A stretch of 64,000 nucleotides of DNA, taken from the NCBI GenBank assembly GCA_021371955.1, contig JAJFVD010000016.1, positions 79,616 through 143,615 on the forward strand. The letters run 5' to 3'. The position numbers and the translations under genes were made by a program. Below the pieces are notes generated by a model, which made no database searches, had not been told where the DNA came from, and saw only the letters and a list, made by a program, of their open reading frames with translations. Below, in pieces: positions 1 through 7,292 of the stretch; position 1 is the stretch's first letter, and every line of letters begins with the position of its first letter. The stretch is from Bacteroidales bacterium (GTDB taxonomy: Bacteria > Bacteroidota > Bacteroidia > Bacteroidales > UBA932).

Positions 1-34
1 CGCACAAGCCCGAAGAGATTAGTCGGTATTGTGG
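1..34 (-). repeat. Partial palindromic interspersed repeat (copy A)
   Basis: The first 34 bases read CGCACAAGCCCGAAGAGATT and onwards, closely matching one half of the repeats at 14032-14184 and 26950-27107 (reverse orientation: core CGGGCTTGTGCG followed by a CTAAT-type arm). The element is cut by the window edge, so its other arm cannot be seen. It lies just downstream of the rubrerythrin gene. Confidence 0.6.
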
Positions 35-36
35 AC

Positions 37-669
37 TTAAATCATTATAAAAGTCTCTTTCCCGGTCTGGCAGAATGCACATTTGTCATCTACTGCTGCG
101 CTGTCGTATGTGTTTCCGCATACAGGGCATACTGCATATCCTGCCGGCAAAATTATTGCGGAAGGGGCAGTTTTGTCCGAAGCAGAAACTACAATCGATG
201 CAACGGCATTTTTATAAAAATCAATGTGTTTTTTCTCGGTATCAGAAGCCCATGTAAATGACTGAGTAGCTTTTTCTACTTTCTCAGCTGCGGCATCCAG
301 CAAAAACTGAGGATACATTGTATCGACCTCATATGTCTCTCCTTCAAGCGCGGCCTGAAGATTTTCCAATGTGGTTTTTACTTCAAAACTAGGGACAAAT
401 TCATCCATTTTCTCTCCAAGTCCTTCAAGAACTTTCCTGTGGTTGGCGGCATGAATACCTTCTGCCTTGGAAGCTGCCAGAAACAATTTGGCAACAGCTT
501 CATTACCCTCTTCCTGTGCCTTAACGGCAAAAGCGGCATATTTAGCACTTGCTGTTGTTTCTCCTACAATACCGGCTTTGAGGTTTTCAATGGTTTTAAC
601 CGGCTTTGCCTGCTGACATCCTGTAAAAGCAAAAACAGCCAATACAGCAAATAATAACAATTTTTTCAT
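37..669 (-). CDS. Lipoprotein rubrerythrin-family protein
   Basis: 210 aa. The N-terminus is a lipoprotein signal with lipobox FTGC (Cys18). Residues about 25-165 form a four-helix ferritin-like domain with carboxylate/His ligand motifs of rubrerythrins (GETTASAKY, EGIHAANH, GETYEV, EKKHIDFY). The C-terminus has a short zinc-ribbon or rubredoxin-like tail with CPVCGNTY and CAFC. Rubrerythrins reduce hydrogen peroxide using a di-iron centre. A membrane-anchored, exported version would act on the periplasmic side or be surface exposed; that location is inferred from the lipobox. It is the second gene of a two-gene unit behind the DUF2231 protein (24-bp gap). The C-terminal domain is shorter than in classical rubrerythrin, so iron binding there is not certain. 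Confidence 0.85.
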   Translation of the reverse strand: MKKLLLFAVLAVFAFTGCQQAKPVKTIENLKAGIVGETTASAKYAAFAVKAQEEGNEAVAKLFLAASKAEGIHAANHRKVLEGLGEKMDEFVPSFEVKTTLENLQAALEGETYEVDTMYPQFLLDAAAEKVEKATQSFTWASDTEKKHIDFYKNAVASIVVSASDKTAPSAIILPAGYAVCPVCGNTYDSAAVDDKCAFCQTGKETFIMI

Positions 670-693
670 AAAATTTAATTTAAAGTGGTGAAA

Positions 694-1122
694 TTAAAGG
701 GGCATCATATAACTATAGACAAGTGTTCCTCCGTAGAACCCTGTAATACTCACGGATATCGCACAAACTGCATAAAGAACAAAAGCTATCCATTTAAGGG
801 TAACATTTTCGCTTTTGGATGCTTTAAGGATGATTCGGAAAACAGCAGTTGCAAGTGCTGTCCATAATGTAACAGAAGCGAAAAGTTCATGCATTTCTTT
901 TACTTCTCCGGCTGTTCCGCTCATTTCGCTTGTAAAAAACTCCCCTGTGAGGAAGGCTGCGGCTACTGCAAGAGCGCCAAAAATGAGCAGGTAAAATCCG
1001 GCAAATGAAAGACAGGTTGTTTTTTTAAAAAATAGAAAAGCAAGTTCGGCAATGAAGCCGATCATTAGCAGTGCAATTGGAAAATGCACCAACATCGGAT
1101 GAAAATGGCTGGCAGAAATCAT
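694..1122 (-). CDS. DUF2231-family four-helix membrane protein
   Basis: 142 aa, four predicted transmembrane helices. The N-terminal HFHPMLVHFPIALLMIGF is the hallmark of DUF2231 membrane proteins, whose conserved histidines suggest haem or metal contact, although no activity is established that I know of. It heads a unit with the lipoprotein rubrerythrin, which suggests a redox or oxygen-stress role (inference from context). A TATATTTG -7 box lies 23 bp upstream of the start. Confidence 0.8.
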   Translation of the reverse strand: MISASHFHPMLVHFPIALLMIGFIAELAFLFFKKTTCLSFAGFYLLIFGALAVAAAFLTGEFFTSEMSGTAGEVKEMHELFASVTLWTALATAVFRIILKASKSENVTLKWIAFVLYAVCAISVSITGFYGGTLVYSYMMPL

Positions 1123-1144
1123 AGCTTATATGGTTATAGTTAGC

Positions 1145-1152
1145 CAAATATA
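1145..1152 (-). promoter_or_regulatory. Bacteroidota -7 promoter box (TATATTTG)
   Basis: On the minus strand this reads TATATTTG, an exact match to the TAnnTTTG box used by the primary sigma factor of Bacteroidota. It stands 23 bp in front of the DUF2231-rubrerythrin unit. Confidence 0.55.
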
Positions 1153-1164
1153 ACAAAAGTTTCG

Positions 1165-1536
1165 TTATCTCTTTGTATTTCTTTTTGAGAATCCCTTCAG
1201 TGATTTATCCACTTTTTTCATATCGTGATTGAATTCGCGCTTAAATGAATTCCATTCATGTTTAGTGTTTCCCTTGAACTCATTAAGCTTTTTCTTCATG
1301 TTGTTGTGCCTGACTTCAATTACTAATACCTCATCTCGGTGCTGTGAATTCCTGAGTTCTGCGATGCGCCTGTCGTTATTTTGAAATCTATAGTCATAAT
1401 CTCTTCTGTGGTCGTGCGAATAGCCCATGCCAGGACGATTATGGTGCTCGCGTACTGTTACTCCGCAACCGGACAACATCATTGCTCCAATAATCCCTAT
1501 TGCAGCAATCTGTTTAAAAGTTGATATTTTTTTCAT
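1165..1536 (-). CDS. Small basic lipoprotein, unknown function
   Basis: 123 aa from the ATG at 1536. This start is chosen because it gives a clean lipoprotein signal MKKISTFKQIAAIGIIGAMM with lipobox LSGC; an upstream in-frame ATG would add 20 residues ahead of the signal. The mature part is rich in His, Arg, Asn and Lys, with predicted amphipathic helices (RHDEVLVIEVRHNNMKKKLNEF region), and has no domain I recognise. It follows the next secreted protein by 1 bp, so the two are probably co-transcribed from the motif-bearing promoter near 2042-2078. Confidence 0.7.
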   Translation of the reverse strand: MKKISTFKQIAAIGIIGAMMLSGCGVTVREHHNRPGMGYSHDHRRDYDYRFQNNDRRIAELRNSQHRDEVLVIEVRHNNMKKKLNEFKGNTKHEWNSFKREFNHDMKKVDKSLKGFSKRNTKR

Positions 1537-1537
1537 T

Positions 1538-1981
1538 TTAGAAATTATTTGTGGTGAGAATAATTTCGGAATACATGTATTGTATACTGGGATCACTCTC
1601 GGCTGTAATGAATATTTTCTTTGGTTTTGCTACCGATACAGATTCAAAATCGGCTTTTAATTTAGTTGAGAACAGAGCTGTAGATGTCTTTATTTGTCCA
1701 ATATTTTTTGGGACATTATCGTCTGCAACCACCCATACAACATAGGCACTCCTAGGCGGGCTTAGTCTTGACGGTTCGGCCAGATTAACAATATGAATTT
1801 TAATGCGATAGTTCTTATTACTGTCTTTCTTTACTTTCACACTGCCCTTTGCGGCCGGAGTAACTGTGGAAATTGAAAAATTTACTTTTTGTGCACATGA
1901 AGCTACGGGAATAAGGAATATTGCCATTGCAATAAGCAGAGCAATTTTTTGTATTCTTCCGGATATTTTTTTTGTTTTCAT
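1538..1981 (-). CDS. Secreted/lipoprotein of unknown function
   Basis: 147 aa with a long signal sequence ending VASC, a possible lipobox. The mature domain (about 30-147) is beta-rich with a VTPAAKGSVKVKKD start and YVVWVVADD core, resembling small anti-sigma-like or Ig-like periplasmic proteins, but I cannot assign a family. It is first gene of a two-gene unit with the lipoprotein at 1165-1536. An operator-like element shared with three other promoters in the window lies 61 bp upstream. Confidence 0.7.
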   Translation of the reverse strand: MKTKKISGRIQKIALLIAMAIFLIPVASCAQKVNFSISTVTPAAKGSVKVKKDSNKNYRIKIHIVNLAEPSRLSPPRSAYVVWVVADDNVPKNIGQIKTSTALFSTKLKADFESVSVAKPKKIFITAESDPSIQYMYSEIILTTNNF

Positions 1982-2041
1982 TTTTTGTGTTTTTTGTTAT
2001 TAGTATTGTCCTGCAAGGTGGAAATATATTAACCGGGAAGC

Positions 2042-2078
2042 GTTACACAACTCTAAGAATTAGTTGCATCATTCACAC
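2042..2078 (-). promoter_or_regulatory. Shared operator-like element, copy 1
   Basis: Read on the minus strand the element is GTGTGAATGATGCAACT, nine bases, then AGTTGTGTAAC. The half-sites CAACT and AGTTG are inverted around a 9-bp spacer. It is almost identical to 13281-13317 and related to 2756-2788 and 9766-9802. It sits 61 bp upstream of the gene starting at 1981 and overlaps the 3' end of 2053-2469. Confidence 0.65.
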
Positions 2079-2469
2079 TATTATCGGATTTTAACTCCCT
2101 TACCTCTTCATTCAATTCGTCATATTCCTTTGAAAGAGCATAAATTTCATTTTCTGTTTTCCCGTCAACATTTATTACGGAGTTGTTGGCCGGCTCGTGA
2201 GACGAAACCAGTTCGTTGATTTTCAGATGAAGAGATGCGGAAAACCGGTTAAACGATTTTTGAATAATAAAAATGCATAGAAAAGTCACTCCCAAAAGCA
2301 CATCTCCTATTCGTGAATGTATATCCTGTTCACGAAATTGTCTGCTGCTGAACCATGCTATTACAAGGCATAACGCAATGACAAAAGTTATGGAATTGCC
2401 AAGTACAGCAATGGCAAAAGAGGCAATTTTTTCGAAGCCGATCTCCCAATGTCTTCGTATACCTTTCAT
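2053..2469 (-). CDS. Low-affinity iron permease-like membrane protein
   Basis: 138 aa. Two hydrophobic helices (about 12-40 and 54-72) precede the segment IIQKSFNRFSASLHLKINEL, which matches the conserved end of the low-affinity iron permease (Fet4-like, PF04120) family of short bacterial proteins. The C-terminus is an acidic helical tail (YDELNEEVRELKSD). Function of the bacterial members is poorly established. It follows the small membrane protein at 2487-2702 by 17 bp and is probably co-transcribed with it. Confidence 0.7.
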   Translation of the reverse strand: MKGIRRHWEIGFEKIASFAIAVLGNSITFVIALCLVIAWFSSRQFREQDIHSRIGDVLLGVTFLCIFIIQKSFNRFSASLHLKINELVSSHEPANNSVINVDGKTENEIYALSKEYDELNEEVRELKSDNSVNDATNS

Positions 2470-2486
2470 TTGACTGATTTACAAAT

Positions 2487-2702
2487 TTATGCCGATTTCT
2501 TACCTGACCGCCACAGTATAATCCCGCCTACTCCAATAACAGCAACACCAATGAGCGGCGACCAATTTAGATTGTGCGGTTTGTTTCTGGTGATTTCAAC
2601 TTTGCCTATATCTACAATTTTCTCTTTTGTGAAATAGGTAAATGCAGTAAAAATGGTTAACATTATACCAATAATAATAATTACAATACCAGTAGTTTTC
2701 AT
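2487..2702 (-). CDS. Small two-helix membrane protein
   Basis: 71 aa with two predicted transmembrane segments (about 5-25 and 47-66) joined by a polar loop FTKEKIVDIGKVEITRNK. This layout is common in stress-induced small proteins of Bacteroidota (DUF3185-like), but I do not recognise a specific family with confidence. It is the first gene after operator-like element copy 2 and forms a unit with the iron permease-like gene. Confidence 0.65.
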   Translation of the reverse strand: MKTTGIVIIIIGIMLTIFTAFTYFTKEKIVDIGKVEITRNKPHNLNWSPLIGVAVIGVGGIILWRSGKKSA

Positions 2703-2755
2703 TTGATTTTATGATTAATTTCAGTTGTAATATAGAAAACAATTAAAGCGGATAT

Positions 2756-2788
2756 GTTATACAATTCCAGATAATAGTTACATTATTT
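2756..2788 (-). promoter_or_regulatory. Shared operator-like element, copy 2
   Basis: Minus strand: TGTAACT, nine bases, AATTGTATAAC. This is the most degenerate of four copies of the same element. It ends 54 bp upstream of the start at 2702 and overlaps the 3' end of the MCE gene. Confidence 0.5.
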
Positions 2789-3508
2789 TTTCTCTTTTTC
2801 AATTGATTTTTCCGCCTCTTTTTTTGCTTTTTCTGCAGCTCTTTCTTTTTTGTTAAAATACCCTTTGAGGAGGAAGTTTTCCTTGGCAGCACTCATGTTT
2901 TCATCTAAACCTTTGCTGCTTTTTTTAAGATTTACTATGGTTTCGCTAATATTTGCAGCAATAGTCGAGTCGCGTATCAATCTGCCCAGAGTTCCGCTTC
3001 CACTGTTTACTTTAATCATAATCTGAGCTAACTGATCCGAAATCACAGCAGCGTTATCCGCAGTTATTTGCAAACTGGACATAATTCCATCCATTTCTAC
3101 AGGCTCGTTTGATGTAATTCTCTGCCCCTCTTTTGCTATATTAGTATAAATACCGCCCTGAGTAATTATTAAAAGGCGGTCGCCAATTATTCCTTCGGAG
3201 CCTATGTTTACTACACAGTCTGCTTTTATAAACTTATGTATCTCTTTTCTTATGAGCATATCCACACCAACAGTGGTATCGTTGATTATGGTAATGTTAT
3301 CAACAGTGCCCACATTTATCCCGGCAAAACGAATGTTGTTTCCTACCTGCAACCCGCTCACGCTGTGAAATGTCGTTGTAAGCTTAAATACAGGATTAAA
3401 AAGATTTTGCTGTTTTCCGATAATGAAGATTGCCATAAAAAAGAGCAAAAATCCTCCTGTAACAAACATGCCTAAACGTATTTTGAATTTTTGAGAATTC
3501 GTATCCAT
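2783..3508 (-). CDS. MlaD-type MCE-domain lipid transport protein
   Basis: 241 aa. An N-terminal transmembrane anchor (about 10-30, FVTGGFLLFFMAIFIIG) is followed by one MCE domain (about 38-120, with FHSVSGLQVGNNIRFAGINVGTV) and a helical, Lys/Glu-rich C-terminus. MlaD-type proteins form a periplasmic hexameric ring that carries phospholipids between the inner and outer membranes. It is the third gene of an MlaE-MlaF-MlaD unit, with 2 bp between it and the ATPase gene. No periplasmic MlaC or MlaB gene is next to it, which is usual for Bacteroidota. Confidence 0.88.
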   Translation of the reverse strand: MDTNSQKFKIRLGMFVTGGFLLFFMAIFIIGKQQNLFNPVFKLTTTFHSVSGLQVGNNIRFAGINVGTVDNITIINDTTVGVDMLIRKEIHKFIKADCVVNIGSEGIIGDRLLIITQGGIYTNIAKEGQRITSNEPVEMDGIMSSLQITADNAAVISDQLAQIMIKVNSGSGTLGRLIRDSTIAANISETIVNLKKSSKGLDENMSAAKENFLLKGYFNKKERAAEKAKKEAEKSIEKEKK

Positions 3509-3510
3509 AA

Positions 3511-4266
3511 TTAATTGATTTTATTATTGTTATTCTTAAAGAATGATTCTATGAGCGGGTCTGGGGATTTTTCAAACTTTTCAAGGTCTCCTTCCATATA
3601 AATTTCTCCTTCATGCAACATAATAAGGCGGTTTGCAGTGGCTCTGGCACATTCAATATCGTGAGTGATAATCATTGAAGATGTTTTATATTTTTTTTGT
3701 ATATCGTTAATCAATACGCTGATTTCATCGGATGTAGCCGGGTCAAGCCCTGTTGTAGGTTCGTCGTATAAAATTATCAGGGGGTCGGCAACAATGGTCC
3801 TTGCCAGACTGATACGCTTTCGCATACCACCGGAAAGCTGGGACGGCATCTTGTATAAAGCATCTGATAATCCAACATTCTCCAATGCCTCTTCAATTTT
3901 TCTGTCTGTCTCTTTTGATGTGAGATTCATTTTCATTCTTCGCAATGGGAATTCCAGATTTTCCTTAACTGTCATCGAATCGTACAGTGCTCCGCTTTGA
4001 AAAAGAAAACCAATTTTTTTTCTCATCTCTCCAAGAGCATCCCTGTTCAAACTGCCCATATTCTCGCCCAGAACATTAATTTCTCCTTCATCGGGAGTTA
4101 AAAGACGAACTATGCACTTTATTAAAACCGATTTTCCTGAGCCCGATTTACCTAACACAACAAGATTTTCTCCTTTAAAAAGCTTAAGAGAAACATTATT
4201 TATAACTTTTTGCAAGCCAAACCCTTTTTTTAGGTTTTTAACTTCTATAATTTGGCTTTCATTCAT
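3511..4266 (-). CDS. ABC transporter ATPase, MlaF type
   Basis: 251 aa. Walker A GKSGSGKS (about 38-45), Q-loop, signature LSGGMRKRISLAR and Walker B LIILYDEPTTGLDP are all intact. The sequence is close to MlaF/Ttg2A, the cytoplasmic ATPase of the retrograde phospholipid transporter. It overlaps the MlaE-type permease by 4 bp, consistent with translational coupling, and precedes the MCE protein. Confidence 0.92.
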   Translation of the reverse strand: MNESQIIEVKNLKKGFGLQKVINNVSLKLFKGENLVVLGKSGSGKSVLIKCIVRLLTPDEGEINVLGENMGSLNRDALGEMRKKIGFLFQSGALYDSMTVKENLEFPLRRMKMNLTSKETDRKIEEALENVGLSDALYKMPSQLSGGMRKRISLARTIVADPLIILYDEPTTGLDPATSDEISVLINDIQKKYKTSSMIITHDIECARATANRLIMLHEGEIYMEGDLEKFEKSPDPLIESFFKNNNNKIN

Positions 4267-5117
4267 ATCATATCTGTTATTTGAGCGGCTATCAAGTCTA
4301 ATACTATAACCAGTAAAGAAGAGAGAACTACTGCCGAATTTGCTGCAATGCCAACACTCTCAGTTCCGCGCCCTGCCGTAAATCCTTTATAGCAGCCTAC
4401 AATTCCTATCACTGCACCAAATAAGATGGTTTTTACAAAAGCAGGCAAGAAATCAATGTATTTAATTTGGCTGAATGCCTGCGAGAAAAACAGGCTAAAA
4501 GAGACATCTCCTTTAATGTTTGCTCCGGCCCAGCTCCCCAGAATACCAAGAAGATCTGCATATAAAACCAAAAGAGGTATCATTAAAGTCGCTGCCAAAA
4601 CTCTTGTAACAACAAGAAATCTCATCGGATTGGCAGATGAGACCTCCATGGCGTCTATCTGCTCGGTTACTTTCATTGAGCCTAATTCTGCTCCCATTCC
4701 GGAGCCTATTTTTCCGGCACATATCAATGCAATTATCACCGGTCCCATTTCGCGGATAAGAGAAACAGCTACCATTCCCGGGAGCATCGATACTGCCCCG
4801 AAATTAACGAGGGTTGGTCGTGACTGAATTGTAAGCACCAGGCCAACAATAAATCCTGTAATGGAAATGAGTGGTAAAGACTTGTATCCTATTTGGAAAC
4901 ACTGCCGAAAAAACTCTCTGAATTCAAAATCCCGTGAAAAAGTGGCTTTGATTATGCGCGAAATGAATAGAAAAAAACTGGCGGTTTCAGACATATAATT
5001 ATTTATATATCTGGATTTCTCCAGTGTCTTTTCGCTTATAACAATTGTCTGCTTCTTTACATTCCGGATAATGGGGGCAACTTTTAAAACAGGAGTAATC
5101 TTTTTCATAATAAACAA
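4263..5117 (-). CDS. ABC transporter permease, MlaE type
   Basis: 284 aa, five or six transmembrane helices. It has the MlaE family signature region RPTLVNFGAVSMLPGMVAVSLIREMGPVI and GKIGSGMGAELGSMKVTEQIDAMEV. With the ATPase and MCE protein downstream it forms the inner-membrane core of an MlaEFD lipid transporter. The first about 40 residues are polar and extend beyond typical MlaE; a start at MSETASFF (about residue 43) is possible. Confidence 0.9.
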   Translation of the reverse strand: MFIMKKITPVLKVAPIIRNVKKQTIVISEKTLEKSRYINNYMSETASFFLFISRIIKATFSRDFEFREFFRQCFQIGYKSLPLISITGFIVGLVLTIQSRPTLVNFGAVSMLPGMVAVSLIREMGPVIIALICAGKIGSGMGAELGSMKVTEQIDAMEVSSANPMRFLVVTRVLAATLMIPLLVLYADLLGILGSWAGANIKGDVSFSLFFSQAFSQIKYIDFLPAFVKTILFGAVIGIVGCYKGFTAGRGTESVGIAANSAVVLSSLLVIVLDLIAAQITDMI

Positions 5118-5134
5118 GGTTTGTATTTTAAAAA

Positions 5135-5164
5135 AAACAGAGACCAGAATCCCGGCCTCTGTTT
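5135..5164 (-). terminator. Rho-independent terminator of the OmpA-family gene
   Basis: Inverted arms AAACAGAGACC and GGCCTCTGTTT (one mismatch) enclose an 8-base loop. On the minus strand the hairpin is followed by a run of eight T. It lies 25 bp beyond the stop codon of 5189-7216 and separates that gene from the mla unit. Confidence 0.8.
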
Positions 5165-5188
5165 TAGCTGAAGTAAAATCACTAATGA

Positions 5189-7216
5189 CTATAGAACAGG
5201 TGTCTGTGGTATTATGTCAATAATAACGGTACGATTATAGAAGCGTTCTTCAGGGTATTTATTCCCAAATTGAGCTGCGTTTGTATCTTCTCCAAATCCG
5301 TAAACTTCAAATGTTACGTCTTTTCTGCCGGATTTAGCGAGAGCACTCTCAATTATTGCCTTTACATCATTTGCTCTGGCAAGTGAAAGTTCCTGATTAT
5401 GCTTTTCATCTCCAATAATATCTGTATAACCATGAATCATTACTTTTGCTCCGGTAGGAATTCTTGGTGTAACAAAATCTGAAAGATATTTCTCATAAAT
5501 TTGGATAGCATCTGATTCATCGAATTCAAAAATTACGCTGAATCTAAGCCCTTCCTCTATTACAGGCTGAGCCCAAAGTACAACCTGTACAGGAACTTCT
5601 TCTTTTACAGTTTTGCCGGAGATAGTCTGGCCAATCATTGTTACTCTGTAATTACCCTTAGGTCTGTCTCCTAAAATTGATTTGCCCGGGATACTCACTT
5701 TCTCCTGAACATATGGTCCAAAGTGCTGTACTGCTCCGTTCTCGTCCATAATTTCTACAGACCAGGTTTTGAGTGCAAGGTTTGCTCCTTCGGCATAGAA
5801 TGTTACGTAACTGTCCAAAGGTGCCTCCTGAAGAGCATAAAACTCAACCGGCCTCAATGGTAAGGCAGGACCGCTCCGGAATTCCATTATCATGTCGGGC
5901 GAACTGCTCTCAATAGAGACTCTGCGGTCACCTTCGCGTAAAAGGGTAAGTTCAAGTGTTCCACCAGGTTTTTCTGAAGGAATTTTTGGTTTAACTCGTC
6001 CTTCAATTTTAATCCTTGATGGAGAAATGCCATAAATATCTACCAGATATTTTTTAACTGATTCTGCCATCAATTTTCCATCTTCCGGACCTAATTCCGA
6101 AGAACCAACTAAAGTTATATTATTGCTTGTACTGGCTGCCATCCTGTCTCCCAGAATATTCAATACATTATAATATACAACCATAGATCGTCCGGAACGA
6201 CCGGAAAGGTCTTTTGGCGTTACTACTTCAAGCTGATCTTCATGGAAATTCTTAACCTCATCCTTTTTAAGCAGGACATAACGATTAGGAATCTCTGTTG
6301 ACTCCAGATTAAAGAAAACATAGTTAAGCAAAGGAAAAGTTTCCCTTACTCTTCTCTTTTCAGGAACATTTTTTGGCGATGTAACAGAAAAATGTACTGT
6401 AGGTTCAATTACAACTACTTTTGGAGGAGTGTAAATTACAGCCTCTTCACGATGAATTTTGTGTCCCTGACCAAATTTTAGAGCAATACCTGCTCTAATG
6501 GTGGTCATGTTCCACGATTCAACCGAACGGGGGTTCTGTCCGAAATACGGCAAAAAGCTGACAAAAGGAGAGAGTACTGCCTGGTTTTCATTATCTCTTG
6601 TTGAGAGCTGAATATCCATGCCCATCCCTACCTGCATCGATAAACGCAGTTTGTTCATGTCGCTGAAATCTCCTTCAACATCCGCTCTTGGAATCTGATC
6701 CGGTATTGCCGGGTTTATACCCTGTTCATACAAGAAAGATTTATTCCAGTTCAGAGATAGTCTCGGTCCCGCAAAAATGTAGAAATTACCGCTGAAAGGA
6801 GCAAACCGAAGACTAGGCTCAACAGCGAAATAGTTGAGATTAGTAGACAAGTCTGCCGGGCAATTACATGGAGACATTACCTCATTAAAGGTACCTTTGC
6901 GGCTGTCGTATGCCAGTTGCAGAATAAAGCCCAGTTTTGTATCCGGGGCATGATATTCTACCATTGTTCCCAGGTAAAGCCCTGCTCCGAATCCGTTATG
7001 GAACGCGGATGGAGTCACAAAGGTAGAATTTAGTGTTTGCGTGGTCCCGCGATAAAAGTTAAAGTTTGCACCGGCTGCAGCACCAAACCACCATGATGGT
7101 CTAGTGTACCTGTATTCCTGCGCCTGAAGCGTTTGAATACCCGTCAGAATTAAAATGCCTAAAAGAAGACCTTTAATTAGACGTGTTCCCTTTTTTACAT
7201 TTGTATTTGCTTTCAT
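5189..7216 (-). CDS. OmpA-family outer-membrane protein with N-terminal barrel
   Basis: 675 aa. A signal peptide (MKANTNVKKG to LQAQ) is followed by a predicted beta-barrel domain (about 35-250), a long middle region, and a C-terminal OmpA peptidoglycan-binding domain (about 565-675, with RFSVIFEFDESDAI and HGYTDIIGDEKHNQELS). A second OmpA-like stretch may occupy about 330-415 (RIKIEGRVKPKIPSEKPGG). Such proteins tie the outer membrane to the cell wall. It appears monocistronic, with its own terminator at 5135-5164. Confidence 0.85.
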   Translation of the reverse strand: MKANTNVKKGTRLIKGLLLGILILTGIQTLQAQEYRYTRPSWWFGAAAGANFNFYRGTTQTLNSTFVTPSAFHNGFGAGLYLGTMVEYHAPDTKLGFILQLAYDSRKGTFNEVMSPCNCPADLSTNLNYFAVEPSLRFAPFSGNFYIFAGPRLSLNWNKSFLYEQGINPAIPDQIPRADVEGDFSDMNKLRLSMQVGMGMDIQLSTRDNENQAVLSPFVSFLPYFGQNPRSVESWNMTTIRAGIALKFGQGHKIHREEAVIYTPPKVVVIEPTVHFSVTSPKNVPEKRRVRETFPLLNYVFFNLESTEIPNRYVLLKKDEVKNFHEDQLEVVTPKDLSGRSGRSMVVYYNVLNILGDRMAASTSNNITLVGSSELGPEDGKLMAESVKKYLVDIYGISPSRIKIEGRVKPKIPSEKPGGTLELTLLREGDRRVSIESSSPDMIMEFRSGPALPLRPVEFYALQEAPLDSYVTFYAEGANLALKTWSVEIMDENGAVQHFGPYVQEKVSIPGKSILGDRPKGNYRVTMIGQTISGKTVKEEVPVQVVLWAQPVIEEGLRFSVIFEFDESDAIQIYEKYLSDFVTPRIPTGAKVMIHGYTDIIGDEKHNQELSLARANDVKAIIESALAKSGRKDVTFEVYGFGEDTNAAQFGNKYPEERFYNRTVIIDIIPQTPVL

Positions 7217-7252
7217 ATTTTTAATTTATTATTTGGTCTTATTTTTAATTAT

Positions 7253-7270
7253 TCCCGCCTTTCGGCGGGA
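7253..7270 (-). terminator. Hairpin after the ice-binding-like gene
   Basis: TCCCGCC and GGCGGGA form a 7-bp GC-rich stem with a 4-base loop, between the stop of 7293-9701 and the start of the OmpA gene. The following bases on the minus strand are A/T rich but not a clean T run, so termination is plausible and not certain. Confidence 0.5.
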
Positions 7271-7292
7271 TATAATTTCGTATAACAAATGC